Positions 33,525-45,025 of a stretch of 64,000 bases of DNA are shown here, one piece after another. The DNA lies in the NCBI GenBank assembly GCA_964019695.1, contig OZ026530.1, positions 32,842,690-32,906,689 on the forward strand, written 5' to 3'. The notes under the pieces are model-generated. The model had not been told where the DNA came from. It did not search any database and was given only the letters and a program-made list of their open reading frames with translations. This DNA comes from Loripinus fragilis (lineage: Eukaryota > Mollusca > Bivalvia > Lucinida > Lucinidae). The translations under genes and the position numbers were made by a program. Within the stretch, counting starts at the first letter, position 1. Every line of letters starts with the position of its first letter.

Positions 33525-34493
33525 CTGCGCTTCATCCTGTTTGATCAGCGGTCGACTGATAATAATGAGATATCCAAATGAGAAGAATTGGGCAAACACC
33601 AGACACGAACAAGCTCCAACTAGCAACCACACGTCCGTCCTTCCTTCCAGTAAACACATATTACTGGTATCACCTGGATGTAGTATCCTGACACACGATT
33701 CATATGCAGAGAATAAGACCGCCGCCAGCGGCGTCGCTAGAAACAACGGCATGGCATACGCCCCTTTTTGCATGCACGTGGTGCACGCTATAAATCCTAT
33801 CACGTAACCAAGGAGACTACTACAACCATTAGCAATAAAATAATATGTTTCAAAGCCTTCCCAGCCATACCATCCTGATTTGAAATGTTCAATTACCGCT
33901 GTAGCGTCTACGGAAGAATCAAATATGGCGAACCTGAGTAGTGTGAATGAAAACACGAAAGTTAATACTATTTTTATAAAAGACATGTATATAACCATTT
34001 TCCAGGTTGGTGTATAACGAGCTTCTTCTTCAGTCGCATGTTGCAGCAAGAATGACTGGATCTCGGGTACCCAGGCGATTGAAAGACAAAGGGTTCCAAC
34101 AATAGGATACCAGATGTTTTCTAAATCTGTTGAATGTTTACTCCATATCCAAAGAGTCACTGTGAGCCCTATCCCTGTCAGTTCAAGAAGAAATGATATT
34201 CCAAAGAATATAGGTCGAGTAATATAAGATTTTTTTGTTGATTTAGTAGTACTATTAGACTCGTTTGTTGATTGAGTAGTATTATTAGACTCGTTTGTTG
34301 ATTGAGTAGTATTATCAGACTCGTTTGTTGATTGAGTAGATGTTTTAAACATAGCTTTATATAAAGCCACGCCCACCGGCACAATAAAGACACAATTTGA
34401 CAGGAGTATCACCATATATGGTTGTGTCAGGGATGGTATTTTCATCACAAAAATGCAGGTACCAAATGTTTCTATTGCACAAATGAAAAATCC
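33525..34493 (-). CDS. CHS: Chitin synthase exon, main N-terminal membrane domain
   Basis: This 969-nt exon (323 codons, phase 0 at both ends) has a TTTTTTCAG acceptor and a GTAAGG donor. It begins GFFICAIETFGTCIFVM and ends YLIIISRPLIKQDEAQ. About eight hydrophobic segments are visible, including GISFLLELTGIGLTVTLWIW, VGTLCLSIAWVPEI, MVIYMSFIKIVLTFVFSF, YYFIANGCSSLLGYVIGF and VWLLVGACSCLVFAQFF. The AWVPEIQ and GWEGFETYYFIANG stretches match the membrane domain of molluscan and arthropod chitin synthases as I know them. The reading frame continues open for 26 codons upstream (starting MPYFGSN), but that part lies in the intron; the acceptor at 34494-34495 and the phase argue against using that Met. 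Between the second and third helices is a Thr/Ser/Asn-rich insertion made of four 30-bp repeats (34231-34350), rich in N-x-S/T sequons. Confidence 0.92.
34231..34350 (-). repeat. In-frame 30-bp tandem repeat inside a chitin synthase exon
   Basis: Four consecutive 30-bp units, the inner two almost identical, encode TQSTNESDNT-type decapeptides. Each inner unit adds N-E-S and N-x-T sequons. The repeat lies in a hydrophilic loop between predicted membrane helices, so length changes would keep the frame. Confidence 0.9.
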
Positions 34494-34561
34494 CTGAAAA
34501 AAGAAAACAAAAACAATTGTCATATTTATTTCATTTGAGTTAGCATATGAGTTTGAACCGA

Positions 34562-35097
34562 AGTATGGCATGTCAGGCGTTGCAATATTGTATGTAGAAA
34601 TATATGTGTTGTATATCGAAATATTTATGGGCTAAAACATATATTTGTGGACTAAAAAAAATATTTATGTGCTAAAAAGAATATTTGTGGACATAAAAAT
34701 ATATTTGTGGACATAAAAATGTATTTGTGGACTAAAAAATATATTTGTGGACATAAAAATATATTTGTGGACATAAAAATATATTTATGGACATAAAAAT
34801 ATATTTGTTGATATAAAAATATATTTGTGGACATAAAAATATATTTGTGAACTAAAAAATATTTTTATGGACTAAAATATATATATATTGTGTGTAAGAA
34901 ATATTTGTTGTGTAAAAAAAAATTTGTGTTGTGTAAAAAAATATGTGTTGTGTAAAAAAATATGTGTTGTGTAAAAATATGTGTTGTGTTAAAAAAATAT
35001 TTATGCTCTAAAATATATATTTGTTGTCTATAAAAAATATATGTTGGGTAAAATTAGCATTGTGGGATACTAGCTATTTCCTTAACGGTCGTGTGAC
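34562..35097 (-). repeat. Left arm of a large inverted pair, built of 20-bp repeats
   Basis: The block starts GTATGGCATGTCAGGCGTTG and consists largely of ATATTTGTGGACATAAAAAT units (20 bp) and variants. It ends ATTAGCATTGTGGGATACTA then GCTATTTCCTTAACGGTCGT. The same sequence, inverted, is found at 40485-41083. Minus-strand frames with MSTNIFLCPQIYF repeats are artefacts of the 20-bp unit. The block begins about 70 bases from the 5' end of exon 34493-33525. Confidence 0.9.
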
Positions 35098-36340
35098 TGT
35101 TTCACTGACGATGCTAATACGGCTATCTCACGAGTTCCTCGATGTTCGCAAATGAAAGCCGCAGTCTTCGCACGGCAGCCGCATGACAGTCGTGAGGTAG
35201 CCCCGCAAACTTGCAAGACTGTCACAAGGCAGTTTCACAGAAATTGTGAAACATAGGGCTACGTTACGATGTCTTATGAGGTTTGTGAGTTCATCGTGCG
35301 TTTCGTCATAAATTTTCAAGTACTTTCTTTCCCATGAGTTTTGGGCACTCAAAAGCGGCGTCTCCTGAAGAATGCTTTGAGTATTCACAGCATATGTTGT
35401 TTTTGGTGCCTAGAATTTATAACGGTTTATTTGAGTAGCAATAACACGTTTGGTAGGAAAATAAGAAAATATTTGATAACGCACTCATCTACATGCCTGT
35501 AAAAAGAGAATCAATGAGCAGGAACAAAAGAAAACCCAACTTATGCCCATCTATCTAAATTTGAACCGATCCGAAGTGCTCAAAACAATTAAATAAATCT
35601 TGGTTCCCCCTACTCATCGATCTCTCTTTACACGGCATACCTTTCTTATGTGGGACCATCGCCTTCTCTAGTTGATGATGGGGAGAATACCACTAAAACG
35701 GACCATCATCGGCCCGCCAGCGTTTCGCTGACGTGCCGATGATGACCCAACAGTGAATGTTGGCTTGGTAGCTGTGTTAAATTTATGGGATCTGGACCAG
35801 TATTGATAGGAAACCCTATATTTTTGTGTTTTTCAGGGGAGTCCGGACCCCCTATCCCCCTCTGGAAACGCACAAGATTCTATGTACAAAGTGAGCTAGG
35901 TTAGGTCGCGGCACTCATTGAAACATGAAGCGCTCGTCTAGCTTTGCGTCTTTTGTAACTGAACCTGACCGAATCAGGCCCAAAAAATGGTCAATTAGCT
36001 TATTTTTGTGGATTTAATGTTTGTAGTATGTACATGATCATATAAATGCAGACTGAGCCATCAGTTTCGGCATGTTAGGCCACGACGCTCATTGAAACGT
36101 GGAGTGTGAGTCTGTATAGTGCTAAAGTACATTGTCATAACTAATGTGATTTCTCACATGGACCAACACAACCTATCGTACGATCTACAGCATGGGTTTG
36201 TTTGCAGTTTGTGATTGTGGTATTTCCTGATCATACTCACTATTTTGATCCAACCGCTCATGTGAGACCCAGCTTGTGACTCTCACAGAAGACCTCATGA
36301 GGAATTCTTTAGCAGGCAGCCGAATAGACATTGTCCTGCC
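35098..36340. other. Intronic sequence between inverted arms
   Basis: No gene is supported. An imperfect hairpin CATCATCGGCCCGCCAGCG / GCTGACGTGCCGATGATG is present at 35704-35745. The remainder looks unique. Confidence 0.45.
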
Positions 36341-36346
36341 GGAATA

Positions 36347-36459
36347 TCAATACTTAACTTAAGTCTTGCTTAACTTTAAGGAGGCATTGTAATTCCGGGC
36401 CCAGGGTCCGGAATTACAATGCCTCCTTAAAGTTAAGGAAGGCTTAAGTTAAGTATTGA
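36347..36459. repeat. Hairpin with ~52-bp arms
   Basis: The left arm starts TCAATACTTAACTTAAGTCT and runs to TTACAATGCC's inverse at GGCATTGTAATTCCGG. The right arm mirrors it to AGTTAAGTATTGA with two mismatches; the loop is GCCCAGGGT. A lone copy of the left arm is at 36603-36661. Confidence 0.9.
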
Positions 36460-36602
36460 TTTATCAGGATGCGAAAAATAAAGTTTCAAACTGATTAAAA
36501 TCAAGAGAGTTTCATTTTTCTGAATATCACAATGATATCTTTGACCACAAGTACCGCATTGATCCAGGCAATTTATTTAGCATTTAATATAGGAAGTTGA
36601 AA

Positions 36603-36661
36603 TATCAATACTTAACTTAAGTCTTCCTTAACTTTAAGGAGGCATTGTAATTCCAGGCCCT
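36603..36661. repeat. Single-arm copy of the 36347 hairpin
   Basis: It has the same order AATACTTAACTTAAGTCTTC, CTTAACTTTAAGGAGGCATT and GTAATTCCAGGCCC, without the second arm. The original unit may therefore be a solo sequence, with the hairpin arising by inverted duplication. Confidence 0.8.
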
Positions 36662-36762
36662 GAACTCAACTTTATCTGAAACCATATCTCAAAGTTACGC
36701 TTTCAATGACTCAAGAAGCATTTTTGCTATGATTAATATAGAACTATGGTACTCTGAGCTTC

Positions 36763-36807
36763 TGACAAGTTTTGACCACCATTTTAAATGGTGGTCAAAA
36801 CTTGTCA
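36763..36807. repeat. Perfect 45-bp palindrome
   Basis: TGACAAGTTTTGACCACCAT is followed by its exact inverse about a central TTTAA-like core: 22-bp arms with a single central base. It is immediately upstream of the LINE fragment. Confidence 0.95.
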
Positions 36808-36842
36808 TGATTTAGAATTGAAGCATACATTTTATAAAACAT

Positions 36843-37950
36843 TCGGAATGTTTCTCCATCATACCTTTCCTCCTTAGTGCCTCAATCTGTTGATCATGCA
36901 TCCAGCTACAACTTACGTAATTCTCACAATCTCCGGCCTATTGCTACAAGAACAAATCTTTACTATAACTCCTTTCTGCCATCTGTAATTAGGGACTGTA
37001 ATGAACTACCTGTCGTAGTCAGACAACTAGATAGTGTTTGCTCCTTTAAAAAACTACCTCAACAGAGATTTTACTCCAGTTCATAACTACTAATTTACAG
37101 GCAATCGGAAATCACAAATCTTACACACACGTTTACGAACAAACTGTGGCTCATTATTTAATGATCTGTTCCTTAAAAACATATCTGAATCTCCATTATG
37201 CAGTTGTGGTAGCGTTGAAAACACTCAACATTTCTTCTTAAGATGCCCTCGATACATTGAACACAGAACATTGCTCCTTAACGAGGTCTCCAAGCACCAG
37301 CCAGTTTCTCTCAGTTTGATACTATATGGAAGTACTTCACTACCATATGAAACCAATGTTGTCATCTTTCAAATGGTACATAAGTACATATCAGACACTA
37401 AGCGTTTTACTTAATATCCATCTCAATTGCTCTAAGCCTCAGGACACAATAAGAGTGAAGATGTAGTATGTGACGGTATCCACTATTGCAATTTGCCTAT
37501 CGCATATAGGCCTGGCCTGGTATCGGTGTTCCCCTCCTTCCTCTCCAACCAACACTTGCACATCCTATTTTTCATTTATTATCAAAGCTTATGTATTGTC
37601 AATGCTAACAAATATGCTTAAATCTGAGTCCTGCTAAATACATTGGATAGTTCAAGTGTCTTGTTTAAGACTTGAATCATTTAATCATAAATTCCACCCG
37701 TTGACTTGCACCACTGCATGCTGAAAGGGACATACTCAATAAGCACCTATACTTGCTAGCATTGATTGACTTCTATGTTATAATGTACAGTATTCGATAT
37801 GATCTGCCTTCCACTTACATCTTACTTCGCATTGGAGAAGAACTATATAAGCTACATGCTTCCGTTCTTATCCTCATCTTATTGTTTCAATTTGTATTTA
37901 CCATGTACAAATTAATTTGAATAAAATATGTTTAAACCAAACATTCGGAA
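36843..37950 (+). pseudogene. Non-LTR retrotransposon 3' end (reverse transcriptase C-terminus and 3' UTR)
   Basis: The frame NVSPSYLSSLVPQSVDHASS then YNLRNSHNLRPIATRTNLYY and FLPSVIRDCNELPVVVRQLD matches the C-terminal part of LINE reverse transcriptases found in many invertebrates. After a stop and frameshift near 37083 the frame resumes with RKSQILHTRLRTNCGSLFND and PLCSCGSVENTQHFFLRCPR. This is the Cys/His finger (C-x-C...H-x3-x-C) that ends such proteins. Coding ends at 37413. The following ~530 bases, ending with AATAAA near 37920, are probably the 3' UTR. The element is 5'-truncated, as is usual for LINEs, and inactive. Confidence 0.8.
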
Positions 37951-38013
37951 TCTTTTAAATATGAGATTATGATATTTTGTTTGTTTTGTTTCTTTACGAC
38001 TCTGTCAACAACT

Positions 38014-38066
38014 TTCAGTCATGTCGAGATGGGTCTTCCTGGGTTGAGCCAGTTCTAAGCTGCAGT
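38014..38066 (-). repeat. SINE tail fragment
   Basis: GATGGGTCTTCCTGGGTTGA and CCAGTTCTAAGCTGCAG match the tail of the SINE at 62480-62632. Head and core are missing. Confidence 0.5.
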
Positions 38067-38487
38067 AAAAAGGCTTTCAAATGCCCTTTCACAAAAAAGT
38101 AGAGAAAGAGAAGGGATAAAAGTTTTGAAACTTCATGAGCGAAAAAGTAATGATTTTGGATGTAAAACAGTAGGGATAGAAGGGCTTTTTCAAACACATA
38201 ATTCATAAAAAAAAAGTCAGTAATTAGGATGTCAAGTGTCCTTCATCAAGAAAGAAGGGCATGTAAATGACTATACTATGTTAAAATATGCTAAAGTTCG
38301 TTAAACCCGTCCATAGGAGGGGATCATGCGGTATAATGTGGTATCCTGTTCTATGTGGTACATGATCAGACTGACCCTGTGGTTGAGTCATTTCCTAGTC
38401 ATATTCACTTTTTGGTGCTTTCTTGCACATCGGATAACGATATCAGAGATTTTACCCAGGGATAGAAAATCTTATCTTACCCATGCG

Positions 38488-38845
38488 TCAGGGGGGGGGG
38501 GGGGTACTCTGATATTTTCATTCATACGTAGGCTCGTTTTTCTTTTTTTTCTTTTTTTTGGGAGGGGGGTCAGAAAAACGAAAAAAAAATTGGGGTCTGA
38601 CGATTTTGTGGATATTTTTTGGGTCATCAAAAATTGGACTACATTAAGGGGTCATTTCTATGCATTTAAGAATCTTTTCCTAAGGCTAAGATACAGAATG
38701 GGGGATATTTTTTGGGGTTGGTAAAATTTCAAATATTTTTTGGATGCTTGAAATTACTGGTATTTTTTAGGATGAACGGTAGATGCTGGCACGGTCCTAC
38801 TTATGAAGATTAAATGAGAGTTCACCCCCCCCCCTCCCCCGCGGC
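38488..38845. repeat. G-run bordered low-complexity element
   Basis: It starts with about 15 consecutive G (38490-38504) and ends with C runs (38825-38839). Between them are T/G-rich blocks such as GGATATTTTTTGGG and TTGGGAGGGGGG. Opposite G and C runs at the ends could pair or form quadruplexes. The 132-residue frame across it (38326-38724) is not a gene. Confidence 0.6.
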
Positions 38846-39303
38846 CCATGCTTTCTTACCCACGTGAGGGCTACATACATGTACATTGATTGTATTGGAT
38901 CTTTTGCACATGGTCGTCAAGTAACGTCATTGTTATTATGTTAGCGTCACGTCATTATGTAAAATTGCATCTCTAGCGTAGTCAGGGACTTCTGGAATCA
39001 TACTTTAAAATCAAATAATAATAACAATATTAACAGTGGTGAGGTTAGGTGAGAAAAACCCTAGCGTGGGATCACTGTTTATCATTACTCGGCAAGCTTC
39101 GTGATGCAACACGGTGATCTTCAGGATGGATTATAAGAATCCGTCATGAGTGTGAGGTTGGGATAGACAAATCTGTTCCGAGGATCACCAATTGGAATCA
39201 CGAGGCTTGCCAAGTGATGGCGAATGGTGATGCCGAGGTACAGCAGTTTTCTATACCATTCTCACACAATTAATGGATTCTTTTTTTTGCTCACCATCAA
39301 AGT

Positions 39304-39375
39304 AAATAAGGGTGCAAAGATCAGGAATCGATACAATCAAGTACCACACCTGGCCCAGAATACCAATGGGAAAGC
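39304..39375 (-). repeat. Family A end fragment
   Basis: GCAAAGATCAGGAATCGATA then CAATCAAGTACCACACCTGG and AATGGGAAAGCGACAG match the right end of family A copies, reverse orientation. A similar fragment is at 46122-46188. Confidence 0.75.
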
Positions 39376-40484
39376 GACAGACTCACAGTTAGACGGTAAA
39401 ACAAAAGGGGATCCAAGAAGTTCATGAATAAGCTGAGATGGGACATAAGATGATGACGTCATTTTAACATAACAATGACGTGACTTGACTGTCATGTGCG
39501 TATGTTCTACTACATACCCGACACAACCTATGTAGAGAACCCTTAGGTGACAGCCTGGGTAAGATGTGAAAGTATTTTCTACCCTACCCTCACACTCAAA
39601 ATGGTTTCTTATAATATAAAAGGATGGGTAAGGTGTAGAAAATATTGGTGATAAAGCAGTTACAATGCGACGTGACGTGCTCCTTACTAACCCACAACAG
39701 CCATTAGGTGTAATGAAATATGCAAATTATCTAGGATAACAGATATAACAGCCGCAACAAATGTAGACCACAGCTAAAAAAAATCCTGTGCCATGATCGG
39801 GAACTGAATCTTGACTACAATGCTCTTACCAACTAGCCAAAATGTTGATTTTCAGAAGCAGGTGTCAGAGATTAGAGTTATGCAAAAACAAAACAATTAC
39901 TTGAGGTGAGAGTGATGGCCTATAAAAATGGCTGTATGGCGTGGAGTGCAAGACAGGGTATATCCATTAAGCACATTTGCGTTATACAACAAAAAGGCTA
40001 CGTCACTACTATATCAGATCAATAATGTACGGTAGGGCGGGGCAATGTACGGAGTGTGGGTAGTTTCAATATGTAGATGCGGACTTGAGGTAGTGTAGAC
40101 TAGGATGTGGCAAGTATATTACAGTAGGGTAGGGGTGGATGGGGTTGGTTTGGTTGAGATGCTGTAAATATTTCGCCTCTAGCGAGATTCAAACCACGAC
40201 CTCGACAACAACGCCTAGAACTACACCAGCAGGTATTTGAGTTTAATGTATCTGTCGCATGTAAAATGTGAGTTTCAGTAGTGATTCGGTACTTTTTCTC
40301 AAGTGTTAATCTTACTTTATCCTGGTCCTTTGGTGGGACTCTGACGAGCATGCGCATTTTCCCAGGCTTATCTGAGCCTTCATTGCACGACAACCCAACA
40401 GTACCGTAAACTCATGTTCTGGTTTGTAAAGAATTGCAATGAATTGAAGTATCCATAGGGCACTGCTGCACACACGACACATTC
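39376..40484. other. Intronic sequence with SINE B head fragment
   Basis: At 40158-40260 the phrases AGCGAGATTCAAACCACGAC and CGCCTAGAACTACACCAG match the tRNA-derived head of SINE B. The rest holds nothing I can define. Confidence 0.5.
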
Positions 40485-41083
40485 ATACACGACCGTTAAG
40501 GAAATAGCTAATATCCCACAATGCTAATTTTACCCAACATATATTTTTTATAGACAACAAATATATTTTAGAACATAAATATTTTTGCTACACAACACAT
40601 ATTTTTTATAGACAACAAATATTTTTTATACACAATATATATATTTCAGTCCATAAATATATTTTTATGCCAACAAATATATCTTTATATACACAAATAT
40701 ATTTTTAAGTCCACAACTATATTTTATGTCCACAAATATATTTTTCTGTCCACAAATATATTTTTATGTCCACAAATATATTTTTATGTCCACAAATATA
40801 TTTTTTAGTACACAAATATATTTTTATGTCCACAAATATATTTTTATGTCCACAAATATATTTTTTAGTACACAAATATATTTTTATGTCCACAAATATA
40901 TTTTTAGTACACAAATATATCTTTATGTCCACAAATATATTTTTATGTCCACAAATATTCTTTTTAGCACATAAATATTTTTTTTAGTCCACAAATATAT
41001 GTTTTAGCCCATAGATATTTCGATATACAACACATATATTTCCACATACAATATTGCAACGCTTGACATGCCATACCGAAGTA
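40485..41083 (+). repeat. Right arm of the large inverted pair
   Basis: Inverse of 34562-35097. It begins CGACCGTTAAGGAAATAGCT, passes through many CCACAAATATATTTTTATGT units and ends CTTGACATGCCATAC. Differences between the arms are mostly in the number of 20-bp units. The two arms are about 5.4 kb apart. Confidence 0.9.
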
Positions 41084-41840
41084 CATTTAAAAAATAAATT
41101 CGATTTGTAGAACGTTTGAAGAATCATGAATATTTCTGGTTTCTTGCCAGGTAAATGAAGCCCTAAGCGTTTCACGTTAACTTTGCAGGAGACCCGGAGT
41201 AGCATTCGTGATTCTATGAACAGACCATAATTGAATATATTGCTTATATTTCCTTTTTATTGTATATAAATATCTAAAATATGAGAATTATTTATAATTT
41301 AGGCTACAAAACAGCTTTGCATTTAATAGGTAATCGTATTAACGGTTAGTTCGAGTGTATAGTAGTTTCAAAGATAGATGAGAATCGTTCTAAACAAACA
41401 CTGGCGAGTTTACCTTTATTTTTTGGCGTGCAGGTAGTCTCTGTTAACAGTTATATTGAACCTACAGCGGATTACTGCATATGCGCATTGTAGTGAATAG
41501 TCATGCTTTACCTACTGTACCTGTTTATGAAAAATAGAATTGCCCCATTACTATGCATCTTTCAAACTACTGAAAAACAGAAATGCGGACAGCCACACGG
41601 ACAGCCATTAGAGCAAACAAGAGGCTCGTTTAGCACGTGTGAACAGGTAAGGCTGACAGTGAATCACAACACCTGTGTCACTATAGGTGAATGGTTTTGA
41701 AGGTCGAAGTGTATTGCACGGCTGGATCGAGCTTGGTAGCTGTCAACCAAATTCTTTCATGAGGGTATGAACGGTTGCTAAAAAAACAAATAGATTCTTT
41801 AAAGGCTTGCTTTGAAAATGTAAAATATTATAAAATGCAA
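41084..41840 (+). repeat. Dispersed block D, copy 1
   Basis: It shares ATTCGATTTG, AATCATGAATATTTC, GTTAACTTTGCAGGAGACCC, ATTGCTTATATTTCC, ATTATTTATAATTTAGG, GGACAGCCATTAGAGCAAAC and TATGAACGGTTGCTAAAA in order with 51335-51890. It directly abuts the right inverted arm. A fragment is also at 21500-21610. Confidence 0.8.
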
Positions 41841-42773
41841 CTTCACGGGTAGGACACTTCATATACAGAGCCAGTGGTTCTGAAAAGAAAATCTATTGAA
41901 GTTCTCAGGTTCTGTATATGGAGGGCGAAAAAATCGCCTAAAATCGTAAGTTTTCCATTCGGGGCTCTTGAGAGTAAAATAGCGAAAATGAAGAAAGTTG
42001 TGCTCTAATCCGATCGTTTAACTTCTTACCGAAGCTGATGCGAGCTGCAAAGTGTGTACGGTTTTGTCTGGATCTGTTTTGTCGTGGGGTACAAAAAGGT
42101 TTTAACATGTATCACACGATAACAACGATTCAGATAAAACCTAACAAAATATGCAGCTTTCATAAGCTTGGATAAGAACTAAAAGCCCAAAACAGAGCAC
42201 TACATTCTCCTTTTCTCTCTCATAATCCTGCACAATATTAAAAAATAGTTTTATTAGTTTCAGCCTCCATGTACAGAGCCAGCGGGTCTGTTTGTGGAAT
42301 TTCCTACACATGGTAAGCAAATATTCAGACTTGTTGTCAATTACTTTGAAAAGGAATCAATTATTTACAATTACATTGAAATGTGTTCAATTAAGAGTAC
42401 AATTACATGTACATGACATAATATTTTGAGAAAAGTAATTAATTACATTCAATTACTTTGGCCAATGTAATTAATTACATTACAATTATATTTCACTGCC
42501 ACTTAAGAGGCTTCGGCAGATTTTTATCTTTAAGATATTTGATTGAGATGAAAATTTCTTAGACAATCTGAGTAACCATGGCAATCTAAATTTGATTTGT
42601 CCATTAGGTTGATTTCATTTTGAAGACTTCTTATAGTATTATGTCAAGTGATGTAACGTAAAAGAAATTAAATTATACAAAATCTGTTGTTTTTGTAGTT
42701 GAAGACTAGATCACACAATTTTAAGAAAAGTACAGAACGTTTTTTTATTTTTTTCGGACACCTGTAATAAAGG
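41841..42773. other. Intronic sequence with possible hAT end
   Basis: 42335-42500 is dense in AATTACATT/AATGTAATT words, like the sub-terminal regions of the hAT-like element at 10106, but I find no clean terminus. The rest is unique. Confidence 0.4.
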
Positions 42774-43309
42774 TATTCTTTGACTTTTCGCTAACTGTAA
42801 AGGCGGCGCCTCACGAATGCGTAATTAGGACTGGTCAACCTTAGACATGTGTAAAAGCTGAAAATGAGGCGTGGTTTTATTATCATCTTGTGCCATTATC
42901 TCAGTATAGACGCAAAACACATTATTTAGTCCTTAAAACGGCAGCAAAATAACTGCATCTGAAAATGCCTTTTTAGCATAAGCATAGAGGCAAACTTTGC
43001 GGACCCAGATCAGACTGCTCCTGAGCAGTCTGATCTGGATTCACACTGTTTGTCTATTTTAATGGACGACAAAAACATAAATTTAGTAATCATGCGCTTT
43101 AAGGGTTAATAAATGTGAGTTCAGTGTGTATACGGTTAGGATTTTCATGAAATGCACGCACGTTTGCGCGGCCCAAACAACTTATTCATTATTCACCAAA
43201 TTATAAATAAAACCTGATTTCCCTTGCTGGGCAGACGAAATAGCCGAACCACGCCCAGATATGAATATTAAAGTTGCCGCCTTTACAGTAAGCGAAAAGT
43301 CTATTAATA
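42774..43309. mobile_element. MITE family C, copy 2
   Basis: Same ends as copy 1 (GACTTTTCGCTAACTGTAAA at the left, TTTACAGTAAGCGAAAAGTC at the right) and the same interior order. The central hairpin (43001-43042) is shorter by four bases at its tip than in the other copies. Confidence 0.9.
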
Positions 43310-44530
43310 ATAAAATTGTACAACCTGAACGGATTGCTTCTCACAGAATAACGAACAAATTTGAAAATAATTAGTGGTGAAGTGCTTCAGAGCTGGTGCA
43401 AGTAGAGCTTGAAATAATGCTTTCAAAATTCAAGTCGTTGACCGACGTTCTCGCCATATTTTGCGATTTTACTGTCTGTGGCCGTGTTCCTTGGCTGTAC
43501 AAGTATTGGCCGGGTAGGTTTATGCGTTTTGTGGTTCTATGTCCTGGTTTTAAAGCGTCTCAAAAGACGGGACAAGGGCTTAAAGTCCGACAGACTTGGA
43601 GAAGCCGGGAATCCAATCTGCGACCCCTGGTTTAAAAGACGGCATATTTGCGATTTTATGAAAATAAAAAATGCACAAAAATGACAATACTCTGGTATCA
43701 GCTTTAAGTAGATTTTCCATTTTTTATAATTGTGCAGTCGAAACCCATATGTACCTTTCCAACACTTTAAAGATTGAACTGTCAACAGGTTTAAAAAATA
43801 AACGTCTGAGAATGCTTTTGGTATTTCTATATTTCTGTTGTTGTATCTTTTGGCAATGGCGTAGCCAGAACGCTGAAAAGGTAACGCACACCAAAAGGAG
43901 ACTACTAGGTTAGCAGTGTTTCTCTTCAATTGCGTCCCTTTTCATAATGGGAACTTCTCTTAAAGGAAAGAACTTGCTCCTCGAGCTGTTGCTGTTGTTG
44001 TATCCTTTTGATGGTTTTATCTGCAATATTAATTGCAGGACTCGCAGGTGTGCACTTAAATCACTGTGTGAGTCTGTACATCAGTCAGTTGCCAGGTAGT
44101 GAAAATGCTAATTAATCATGAACCATATTGTATAGTTTGATTCAAATATGCATCATTCTGCAAAAATTACCAATTTGCTTTCATGACATTCTTTCCGGCA
44201 CCGGATACATGTTACTGTCGGTTCAAAGATGCATGATAATAGGCTAGGACTATGCAATTTTTCATAAAAACAGGTAAATATTAAACGGTAAATAAATCAG
44301 AACGCTCAGGTAGAAACAGTATATGATATGGACCTCGTCGCAAAACAAACCCCTGACTTCGAGGTTTCCGACAAAGCTAGACTCAAACCAGTCTCCTCAG
44401 CTACAGAGACTGGCTGGAATATTGAAATTCTCTTGAAGAAAGTTTAGATATAATACACTCCAGTTAGCGAATAACAGAGGCGCTGATCAATTTGCGCGGA
44501 TGCGCAACCAGCCTGCGCCTGTGTTGTTCG

Positions 44531-44532
<2 letters not shown>
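43310..44532. other. Intronic sequence without recognisable gene
   Basis: Open frames on both strands near 43400-43930 overlap one another and show no family match. No repeats were defined. Confidence 0.45.

Positions 44533-44569
<37 letters not shown>
44533..44569. repeat. TA microsatellite
   Basis: Pure AT dinucleotide run of about 18 units, directly in front of the SINE B copy; a shorter TA run at 44898-44912 follows that copy. Confidence 0.95.
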
Positions 44570-44890
44570 CACCGCCTAGCACTACACCAGACGCCGACGC
44601 TATCAACTGCGCCACTGAGACATAAAAGGATGTTCAGGAAGCAGGAGGCGCTGATATTGACGACGACTGATGCAGTACACGCCGTATATTGGTTCTTTTT
44701 CAATGGATGGCATCTATTTCGTTCGCAAGTGAAAGCCTGATGGATCCAAGGATACAAGTGAAACTAGATAAATATCAGAAGTGCGGAAATATAATTTCAC
44801 AAACATCATTGTTTTCCAGCTACACAAGGATCAGAAACTGATGCAGATTCAGAAGTAGATAAATACGGAAGGATATAGTGAATCAACTCA
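44570..44890 (-). mobile_element. SINE B copy
   Basis: It shares ACCGCCTAGCACTACACCAG, ATCAACTGCGCCACTGAGAC, AGTACACGCCGTATATTGG and TGATGGATCCAAGGATACAA with the tandem pair at 22970-23565. The gene-strand head lies between the TA run and 44625. Confidence 0.7.
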
Positions 44891-45025
44891 GCCACTGATA
44901 TATATATATATAATTAAGACATGATCTGAGTTAGTTTAGTTTTTTTTTTGTTTGCAATAATTCTTATCTATCTTTGAAACGACAGTACATGTTGAAACTT
45001 TCGAGAGTTTGTTTAAAGTACTCAC

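Noticed and set aside
34494..34571. Met-initiated N-terminus (MPYFGSN...) of a 357-codon frame
   Set aside because: A strong TTTTTTCAG acceptor lies at the point where chitin synthase similarity begins, and the upstream exon joins in phase. The extra 26 codons are intron.
34652..34834. MSTNIFLCPQIYF-type repeat proteins (also at 40717-40987)
   Set aside because: They are translations of the 20-bp tandem unit; equivalent frames occur on both strands.
38326..38724. 132-codon frame with a run of glycines
   Set aside because: It reads through the poly-G run and low-complexity T/G blocks.
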